A DNA stretch of 64,000 nt, taken from assembly GCF_016858125.1 (NCBI RefSeq), contig NZ_CP064781.1, positions 1,054,001 to 1,118,000 of the forward strand. The letters run 5' to 3'. The first letter of the stretch is position 1. Each line of letters begins with the position of its first letter. Source of the DNA: Azospira restricta (lineage in GTDB: Bacteria; Pseudomonadota; Gammaproteobacteria; Burkholderiales; Rhodocyclaceae). The notes beneath the pieces are model-generated. The model searched no databases and was not told where the DNA came from. It saw only the letters and a list, made by a program, of their open reading frames with translations. Made by a program: the position numbers and the translations under genes. Positions 57,346 through 64,000 of the stretch are shown here, one piece after another.

Positions 57346-58763
57346 CATTTCTCCGTTTTCTTGCGGTCCGGGATGTGCACGCTGAAGCGGCAGCCGCGGC
57401 CCGCGTCCGAATCGACGGAAACGCTGCCGCCGTGCTGGCCGACGATCTCGTGCACGATGAAGAGGCCGAGGCCGGTGCCCTTGCCTACCGGCTTGGTCGA
57501 GAAGAAGGGGTCGAAGATGCGCGGCAGGTTCTCCGGCGCGATGCCGGGGCCGTTGTCCTCGACCGTGATCAGCGTGCCGGCGCCGTCGGCACGCGTCTCG
57601 CGCCGCGCCGCGATGCGGATCAGCCCGCCGGCGCCGATGACGCCGGCGGCGTTCTGCAGCAGGTTGATCAATACCTGCTGGAAGCGCTGGCGGTCGACGT
57701 CGATGGAGAGACCGTCGGGGATGTCGATGGCGATCGTCGCGTCGGTCGGCGTCAGATTGCGGGTCAGCTGCAGCACCTCGTCGACCAGCGTGCGCACCGG
57801 CGTCTCGACGCGCTCGTACTGCCGCTCGCGGGCGAAGTCGAGCAGCGTGCCGACGATGCGCTGGGCGCGCAGGACCTCGCCGTCGATCTGCGCCAGCAGG
57901 TCGTGGCGGATGTCCGCGGGCAGGTCGTCGATCTCCTCGAGCAGGATCTGGCACGAGGTCGAGATGTTGGACAGCGGGTTGTTCAGCTCGTGGGCGACGC
58001 CGGAGAGCATGGTGCCGAGCGCGACCAGCCGGGACGAGCGGGTGATCGCCTTCTGCCGCTCGTCGAGTTCGGTCAACGTGCGGTTGATGGCGTCGGTCAG
58101 CGAGCCGACCTCGCGGTCCTCCGAGGTGTGGTCGAGGCGGCCGGCCTCGCCGGCGGCGACGCGGGTCAGGCTGGTCTCGATCGTGCGCAGCGGCTGCACG
58201 ACGCTGCGCGTGACCAGCACGCCGGCGGCGACGGCGAGCGCGATCGCGGCGAGGATCGTCCATTGCAGGTTGCGGTGGTGCGCGGCGACGGCGTCGTCGA
58301 GCAGCTGGCGCGCCTCGGCGTCGAGCTTCTCGCCGAGCGACAGCATGCGCGAGCCGGTGATCAGCAACTCGTCGGTGACCGTCTCCGAGACGCGGCCGTG
58401 GCGGTCGGCGTTGGCCATCTCGATCAGCAGTTCGCGGTAGCGCTCCAGCGTTTCGCTGGCGCTGGCCTGGATCTCGGTGTCGGAGAGCTGCGGCGGCAGC
58501 TGCTTGATCAGCGCCAGCGCATTGTTGGCGCGTTCGATCGACTCGGCGAGGTCGCTGTTCTTGCGGTAGAGCAGGTAGTTCTTCTCCATCCGCCGCGAGT
58601 AGCGCACCTCGTCGTGCAGGTCGGCGACGTGCTGCTGTTCGTTGATCTTGGTTTCCAGCCGGCGGAAGTCGAGCAGCGAGCTGATCACCAGCGCGACGAA
58701 GAGCAGCCCGACCAGGCTGTAGCCGAACAGGATCTTGGCGTGCAGGGATTGCAGTTTGGGCAT
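57345..58763 (-). CDS. Membrane sensor histidine kinase paired with the NtrC-like regulator
   Basis: A 472-residue kinase with TM1 (~12-31), a helical periplasmic domain (~35-165), TM2 (~168-187), HAMP (~189-240) and a coiled linker. The phosphorylation site is the His in SGVAHELNNPLSN (~262), with N-box NLLQNAAGVI, DNGPGI and GTGLGLFIVHEIVGQHGG. The cognate regulator gene starts 148 bases downstream on the same strand. The intercistronic gap is unusual for a two-component pair because it is filled by a 143-base repeat. The signal is unknown; the sensor domain is of the four-helix-bundle kind. Confidence 0.9.
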   Translation of the reverse strand: MPKLQSLHAKILFGYSLVGLLFVALVISSLLDFRRLETKINEQQHVADLHDEVRYSRRMEKNYLLYRKNSDLAESIERANNALALIKQLPPQLSDTEIQASASETLERYRELLIEMANADRHGRVSETVTDELLITGSRMLSLGEKLDAEARQLLDDAVAAHHRNLQWTILAAIALAVAAGVLVTRSVVQPLRTIETSLTRVAAGEAGRLDHTSEDREVGSLTDAINRTLTELDERQKAITRSSRLVALGTMLSGVAHELNNPLSNISTSCQILLEEIDDLPADIRHDLLAQIDGEVLRAQRIVGTLLDFARERQYERVETPVRTLVDEVLQLTRNLTPTDATIAIDIPDGLSIDVDRQRFQQVLINLLQNAAGVIGAGGLIRIAARRETRADGAGTLITVEDNGPGIAPENLPRIFDPFFSTKPVGKGTGLGLFIVHEIVGQHGGSVSVDSDAGRGCRFSVHIPDRKKTEK

Positions 58764-58818
58764 GGGGCGCTATTGTTTCACGCCGAAGTTGCGAAATGCA
58801 ACAACGGCGCGCGCCGGG

Positions 58819-59250
58819 TCAGCGCTGCTGGCGGGCCAGCCGCAGGCGCCGGCGCAGCTCGCTGGCGGTGCGCAGCACCTGGTAATCCTGCAGCAGGCGT
58901 TCATCGCTCGGCCGGCGGCGGGCAGCGGCGACTTCCGCCAGCCGCCGCCGCGCGTTCAGCGAGACGGCCAGGCCGGCCACCGAACTCAAGGCCAGCGTGC
59001 CGATCAGCAGCGGCAGGATGGCGTTCACCGAGGCGTGCCACAGGTAGTAGATCGCGCTCAGCGAGAAGGCGAACAGCAGCATCCAGGTGACCACCGAGGT
59101 GGCGGCGTCGTTCGCCTGGCGGGTGAGGATCGAGTTGACCTGGATCACCGCGGCACCGATGCCGATCCCCGACGAGAAGATGATCAGCCCGAGCAGCAGC
59201 GCATCCTCGCTGTGCAGGATCCACAGATAGCCGGCGAACAGCTCGCTCAT
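58819..59250 (-). CDS. Small membrane protein of unknown function
   Basis: A 143-residue protein with three probable membrane helices (~9-35, ~45-68, ~75-97) and a basic coiled cytoplasmic tail (ARRRLAEVAAARRRPSDERLLQDYQVLRT). It is not recognised. It lies between ruvB and the kinase, all on the minus strand: 10 bases after the ruvB stop. The ATG at 59250 is the first good start; the longer upstream frame overlaps ruvB and is a shadow. Confidence 0.65.
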   Translation of the reverse strand: MSELFAGYLWILHSEDALLLGLIIFSSGIGIGAAVIQVNSILTRQANDAATSVVTWMLLFAFSLSAIYYLWHASVNAILPLLIGTLALSSVAGLAVSLNARRRLAEVAAARRRPSDERLLQDYQVLRTASELRRRLRLARQQR

Positions 59251-59260
59251 TGCCGGAAGC

Positions 59261-60313
<1,053 letters not shown>

Positions 60314-60322
60314 GGGGCGATT

Positions 60323-61393
60323 CTATGACGGCTCGGAATAGTTGAGGTCGGCCGCCTTGTCGGCGATCCATTCGCGGATCAGCGTCTGGCCGAGCGCCAA
60401 GAGCGTCGGCCCGAGGAAGATGCCGATGAAGCCGAACACCAGCACGCCGCCGAAGACGCCGACGACGATCAGCAGCAGCGGCTGCGCGGCGGTGCGCGAG
60501 ATCAGGATCGGCTTGATGAAGTTGTCGACGCTGGAGATGCCGAGCATGCCCCAGAGCAGCATGAACACCGCCCAGCCGGTCTGCCCCTGGCCGTAGAGCC
60601 AGAATGCGGCGCCGCCCCAGATCAGCGTCGGGCCGATCACCGGCACCATCGCGAAGATGAAGGTGGCGAAGGTGAGCATCATCACGCCGGGAACGCCGGC
60701 GATCAGGTAGCCGACCATGCCGACCAGGGCCTGCGCGGCGGCGGTGCCGATGATGCCGACCATGACGCCGGTGATCGTGCCGCGGGCGAGCTTCAGCATG
60801 CGCTCGCCGAGCGGGCCGCCGAGCTTCCTGGCGGCGGTCAGCAGCGCGTTGCCGTAGATGTGCGCGTCGCGGAAGATGAAGAACAGGAAGAAGATCACCA
60901 GCAGCAGCTGCAGCAGGCCCTGTGCCGAGATCTTCACTGCCGTCAGCGCCAGCTTGCGCGCCGGGTCGACGAACTGCCGCAGCAACGCGTTCAGCTCTTC
61001 GCGGCTGGCGGCGAGCGTGTGCCAGTACTCCTCGATGGCGCCGCCGATCAGCGGCAGGCGGACGAGCCAGGCCGGCGGCTCGGCCGGCAGGCCGTTCTCG
61101 ATCAGCGGCCGCAGGTACTGCGTGACCATCTCGATGGCGCCGGTCAGGTTGCCGGAGAGCAGGCTCATCGGGATCGCCAGCAGCACCACCAGCAGCAGCG
61201 CCATGACCAGCGCCGCCAGCGTATGCCGCTGGCGAAACAGCAGGACCAAGCGGGTGTAGAGCGGCCAAGTCGTGACCGCGATGACGACCGCGAACAGCAG
61301 CGTGCCGACGAAGGGCAGCAGCACCGCGATGCAGCCGACGATCAGCGCGGCGACGATGGCGAACTGGGCGTATTGCGTGTGGCGGGGTTGCAT
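60323..61393 (-). CDS. AI-2E family transporter (PerM/TqsA-like)
   Basis: A 356-residue membrane protein with about seven to eight helices. The AI-2E family pattern is visible: SLLSGNLTGAIEMVTQYLRPL in the soluble middle part, RGTITGVMVGIIGTAAAQALVGMVGY, FATFIFAMVPVIGPTLIWGGAA and SVDNFIKPILI. Family members export autoinducer-2 or ions; the substrate here is unknown. It lies between ruvA and ruvB on the same strand; ruvB starts 10 bases after its stop. Confidence 0.88.
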   Translation of the reverse strand: MQPRHTQYAQFAIVAALIVGCIAVLLPFVGTLLFAVVIAVTTWPLYTRLVLLFRQRHTLAALVMALLLVVLLAIPMSLLSGNLTGAIEMVTQYLRPLIENGLPAEPPAWLVRLPLIGGAIEEYWHTLAASREELNALLRQFVDPARKLALTAVKISAQGLLQLLLVIFFLFFIFRDAHIYGNALLTAARKLGGPLGERMLKLARGTITGVMVGIIGTAAAQALVGMVGYLIAGVPGVMMLTFATFIFAMVPVIGPTLIWGGAAFWLYGQGQTGWAVFMLLWGMLGISSVDNFIKPILISRTAAQPLLLIVVGVFGGVLVFGFIGIFLGPTLLALGQTLIREWIADKAADLNYSEPS

Positions 61394-61396
61394 CAG

Positions 61397-61535
61397 GCCT
61401 CCCGCCGGGCCGTCCCAAGGGCGGCCTGCGCCCCCTCGGGGGGGTGAGGTTGGGCATTCGCGGCGCGCCGCGCCGTGCCAACCGAACGGGCTTGCCCCGG
61501 GGGCAAGCCCTTCGCGAATTTCGAGCGTGGGGGTA
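61397..61535. repeat. Intergenic repeat, copy B
   Basis: Matches copy A (57203-57345) closely along its whole length and in the same direction. It fills almost the full 151-base gap between the ruvA stop and the AI-2E gene start. It contains the hairpin GGGCTTGCCCC/GGGGCAAGCCC (61488-61509), the best-paired part of the element. Confidence 0.75.
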
Positions 61536-61544
61536 GTTTCATTA

Positions 61545-62126
61545 TCAGGCCTTGGACAGCGCCTTCAGCGCCAGGCGGATGCCGTCGGCGGTGCCGACCT
61601 CGGCCGGCAGGCCCTTCATCGCCGCCTGCGCCTCGCGCTCGTTGTAGCCGAGCGCCAAGAGCGCGTTCAGGATGTCGTGGCGCGAGTCGCCGGCGGCCGC
61701 CGCGGCGGCCGCGGCCGGCACCGCCTCGGCGAGCTTGCCCTTCAGTTCGAGCAGCAGGCGCTCGGCGGTCTTCTTGCCGATCCCCGGCACCTTCGTCAGC
61801 CGGCCGGCCTCCTGCGCGGCGACGGCCTGCGCGAGGTCGGCGACCGACAGGCCGGAAAGCACCGCGAGCGCGGTGCGCGCGCCGACGCCGGAAATCTTCA
61901 AGAGCTGGCGGAAGGCGAAGCGCTCGGCCTCGCTGCCGAAGCCGTAGAGGAAGTGGCCGTCCTCGCGCACCGCGTGGTGCGTCAGCAGCACCACCTTGTC
62001 GCCGGCGGCGGGCAGGTTGTAGAAGGTGCTCATCGGCACGTCGACCTCGTAGCCGACGCCATTGACGTCGACGAGGATCTGCGGGGGGGTCTTGGCGGCG
62101 AGGGTGCCGGTCAGGCGTCCGATCAT
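61545..62126 (-). CDS. ruvA: Holliday junction DNA-binding protein RuvA
   Basis: A 193-residue protein starting MIGRLTGTL. It has the OB domain (~1-63), the helix-hairpin-helix region ([41 protein letters not shown]) and the C-terminal RuvB-interacting domain ([19 protein letters not shown]). An Ala-rich linker ([13 protein letters not shown], ~135) joins the parts. It binds the junction and loads RuvB. Start at 62126 overlaps the ruvC stop by 4 bases. Confidence 0.97.
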   Translation of the reverse strand: MIGRLTGTLAAKTPPQILVDVNGVGYEVDVPMSTFYNLPAAGDKVVLLTHHAVREDGHFLYGFGSEAERFAFRQLLKISGVGARTALAVLSGLSVADLAQAVAAQEAGRLTKVPGIGKKTAERLLLELKGKLAEAVPAAAAAAAAGDSRHDILNALLALGYNEREAQAAMKGLPAEVGTADGIRLALKALSKA

Positions 62127-62701
62127 TTCAGTTTGGCGAGTGAGGTCAGGCGGCCGCTCTTGCGGCGACCGGCAGAGGATAGCGCGCCCAGCCCCTGCCC
62201 GCCATGGGCATGGGCGATCGCGCAGGCGAGCGCGTCGGCGGCGTCGGGCGAGGGGTCGCCGGGCAGCGACAGCAGCCGGCGCACCATGTGCTGCACCTGC
62301 TCCTTGGTCGCGCGGCCGTGGCCGACCACCGCCTGCTTGATCTGCATCGTGCCGTATTCGGCGACCGGCAGGCCGCTGCCGACCAGCGCGCCGATCGCGG
62401 CGCCGCGCGCCTGGCCGAGCAGCAGCGTGGACCACGGGTTCTTGTTGAGGAATACCTCCTCGATCGCCGCCTGCCCCGGCGCGTAGGTGGCGACGATCTC
62501 GGCGATGCCGCGCGTGATGACGCCGAGCCGTTCCGGCAGCGGCATCTTCTCGTCGGTGCGGATGCAGCCGCTGGCGACGTAGGCGAGCTTGCTGCCCTGC
62601 GCGTCGACGACGCCGAAGCCGGTGATGCGCAGGCCGGGGTCGATGCCGAGCAGGCGCAGAGGGGCGGTCGGGGTGGAGGCGGGGGCAGGCATGGGCGGCA
62701 T
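62123..62701 (-). CDS. ruvC: Holliday junction resolvase RuvC
   Basis: A 192-residue resolvase. The catalytic acidic residues are present in [12 protein letters not shown] (Asp ~20), [12 protein letters not shown] (Glu) and [16 protein letters not shown] (two Asp). It cuts four-way junctions symmetrically. The N-terminus has about 13 extra residues ([14 protein letters not shown]) before the usual start; the ATG at 62701 or the ATG at 62692 could be used and neither has a good ribosome site. The C-terminal tail is basic. Confidence 0.95.
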   Translation of the reverse strand: MPPMPAPASTPTAPLRLLGIDPGLRITGFGVVDAQGSKLAYVASGCIRTDEKMPLPERLGVITRGIAEIVATYAPGQAAIEEVFLNKNPWSTLLLGQARGAAIGALVGSGLPVAEYGTMQIKQAVVGHGRATKEQVQHMVRRLLSLPGDPSPDAADALACAIAHAHGGQGLGALSSAGRRKSGRLTSLAKLK

Positions 62702-62824
62702 TCTACGGGGGCGCGGCGGGGCTGTCCCGTCGCCGGCGGCGCTTTTTCGGATTTGATGCGGATTAAAGTCCTTGCAATGTGTGGGGGTTAAGGTGCGCTG
62801 CACAAAAACCATTCGGGAGGGGCC

Positions 62825-63352
62825 ATGTTCCTGTTCGATCTGCTGTTCGGAAAACGCGATGCGGCGCCTGCCGCCACGGTGGAGGCGCCGGCGGCGGCCG
62901 TGCGGGAGGAAAGTGCGGCGCCGGGAACCAGCATCCGCTTCCACCCCGAGCTGATCGGCAAGCTCACGGCCGACCACCAGCTGCTGCTGTCGCTCTTCGG
63001 CGAAACCAGTGCCGCCGCCGCGCGCGGCGACGTGGCGGCCGCGGCGGCGCGGCTGGAGGAATTCCGCGTTGCGCTGCAGAGCCACCTGCTGACCGAGAAC
63101 ATCCGCCTCTACGTCTACCTCGAGCACGCGCTGGCCGACGATGCGGCGAGTCACGCGCTGATCCACGACTTCCGCCACGAGATGGACGGTATCGGCCGGG
63201 TGGTGGTCGGCTTCCTCGGCAAGTATCGCGACCTTGCCGCGCACCCCGAGCGGGCCGCGGCGTTCGCCGAGGAACTGGCCGGCATCGGCAAGGTGCTGGT
63301 CGAGCGCGTCCGCCGCGAGGAGGAAACCCTCTACCCGCTCTACGCCGGATAG
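62825..63352 (+). CDS. Hemerythrin-domain protein
   Basis: A 175-residue protein with an Ala-rich N-terminal segment (~10-35) and a hemerythrin four-helix bundle. Candidate iron ligands are His40, His51, His87 (with Glu91), His114, His118 and a late Glu in the [11 protein letters not shown] motif. Such proteins bind a di-iron centre and sense or carry oxygen or handle nitrosative stress. GGGAGGGG precedes the ATG. It is divergent from ruvC, with a 123-base intergenic region between. Confidence 0.85.
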   Translation: MFLFDLLFGKRDAAPAATVEAPAAAVREESAAPGTSIRFHPELIGKLTADHQLLLSLFGETSAAAARGDVAAAAARLEEFRVALQSHLLTENIRLYVYLEHALADDAASHALIHDFRHEMDGIGRVVVGFLGKYRDLAAHPERAAAFAEELAGIGKVLVERVRREEETLYPLYAG

Positions 63353-63357
63353 GCCGT

Positions 63358-64000
63358 TCAGGCCTTCCTTGCCAGCCAGACGCCGGCGACCGCCAGCGCC
63401 ATGCCGGCGAGCGCGACACCGGACAGCGTCTCGCCGAACAGCGCCCAGGCGATCACCGCCGTCGTCGGCGGCGTCAGGTAGAACAGGCTGGCGACGTTCA
63501 CCGCGCTGCCGGAGCGGATCAGCAGATTCAGGAGGCTGATCGCGCCGAGCGAGAGCACCAGCACCAGCCAGCCGAGCGCGAACACGAACGGCGGCGTCCA
63601 CTCGATGCGGAACTCGCCGAACAGCGCGATCGCCAGCGCGGTCAGCGCCGCCGTCGGCAGGAACTGGATCACCGAGCCGGTCCTGAGGTCGAAGCTCGGG
63701 CAGAACTTCTTCTGGTAGAGCGTGCCGGCGGTGATCGCCAAGAGCGCGACCAGCGCCGGAACCAGCATCGCGCCGAGCGGCGCATCGGCGGCGATCCGGC
63801 CGGAGAGCACCAGGAAGACGCCGACGAGGCCGAGCGCCAGGCCGCCCCACTGCCGCGGCGTCACCTTCTCGCCGAGGAACATCCCGGCACCGAAAGCGGT
63901 CAGGAGCGGCTGCATGCCGACCACCAGCGCGGTGATGCCGGCCGGCAGGCCATGCTGGATCGCGACGAAGACGCCGCCGAGGTAGAAGGCGTGCACCAGC
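63358..64000 (-). CDS. EamA/DMT-family permease, 5' end outside window
   Basis: The C-terminal ~213 residues of a drug/metabolite transporter-superfamily protein. Six or more helices are visible, with the typical repeated EamA pattern: [33 protein letters not shown] in the first repeat and [33 protein letters not shown] in the second. The frame is open to the window edge, where the true start is missing. The substrate is unknown. It converges on the hemerythrin gene with 5 bases between. Confidence 0.88.
   Translation of the reverse strand, partial: LVHAFYLGGVFVAIQHGLPAGITALVVGMQPLLTAFGAGMFLGEKVTPRQWGGLALGLVGVFLVLSGRIAADAPLGAMLVPALVALLAITAGTLYQKKFCPSFDLRTGSVIQFLPTAALTALAIALFGEFRIEWTPPFVFALGWLVLVLSLGAISLLNLLIRSGSAVNVASLFYLTPPTTAVIAWALFGETLSGVALAGMALAVAGVWLARKA

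Overview
The window is very GC-rich, densely coded chromosomal DNA from a Gram-negative bacterium, most likely a betaproteobacterium of the Rhodocyclales type (Azoarcus, Thauera, Dechloromonas, Azospira relatives). This is inferred from gene content: a Tol-Pal operon, ruvC-ruvA with ruvB nearby, a MaeB-type malic enzyme, an infA gene standing alone, many c-di-GMP proteins and an aryl polyene pigment locus. No stretch over 300 bases lacks a gene, and no CRISPR array, transposase, prophage or rRNA was seen. Layout: 1-2.4 kb holds the end of a GGDEF-EAL protein and a PAS histidine kinase. 2.5-8.7 kb holds a nickel/cobalt importer, an alpha/beta hydrolase, maeB, a degenerate nuclease-fold protein, infA and a DmeF-type metal exporter. 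8.8-31.8 kb is dominated by an aryl polyene (xanthomonadin/arcuflavin-like) locus in two arms. The plus-strand arm (10.5-13.2 kb) has a chorismatase, an acyltransferase and a glycosyltransferase, with a radical SAM gene just upstream. The minus-strand arm (31.8-17.9 kb) is one tightly overlapping operon: two ACPs, three ketosynthase-family proteins, two dehydratases, a ketoreductase, an AMP ligase, a methyltransferase, an LpxL-like acyltransferase, a LolA-like carrier, an MMPL exporter and accessory proteins. Between the arms lie a broken antitoxin gene, a low-GC gene with a HEPN-like motif, a LysR regulator, a 50-codon small ORF, gdhA and a membrane protein. 

31.9-39.2 kb is a three-gene minus-strand unit: TonB-dependent receptor, ABC-type substrate-binding protein, and a 1349-residue hybrid kinase with two receivers, HPt, GGDEF and EAL. 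39.3-42.7 kb is an unusual operon of an acetolactate-synthase-like ThDP enzyme with two 267-residue citrate-synthase-like proteins whose usual catalytic motifs are altered. A two-tRNA lysine operon (42.9-43.1 kb) follows, with a near-consensus promoter and a clean terminator. 43.2-50.1 kb has queC with a TsuA/YeeE-like transporter, a complete branched-chain amino acid ABC transporter and a PilZ protein. 50.2-55.8 kb is ybgC-tolQRAB-pal-cpoB with queE at its end. 55.9-58.8 kb is a two-component pair whose NtrC-like regulator lacks the sigma54-contact loop. 58.8-62.7 kb is ruvCAB with an AI-2E-family permease and a small membrane protein. The window ends with a hemerythrin and a DMT-family permease cut by the edge. 

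How the genes work together: the chorismatase probably supplies hydroxybenzoate. The AMP ligase would load it onto an ACP, and the ketosynthases, ketoreductase and dehydratases would extend it to a polyene. The acyltransferases, LolA-like protein and MMPL exporter would attach the product to lipid and move it to the outer membrane. The strongest leads for something undescribed are the citrate-synthase-like/ThDP operon, the receptor-binding protein-hybrid kinase operon, the low-GC insert inside the pigment locus, and the NtrC-like protein without GAFTGA.
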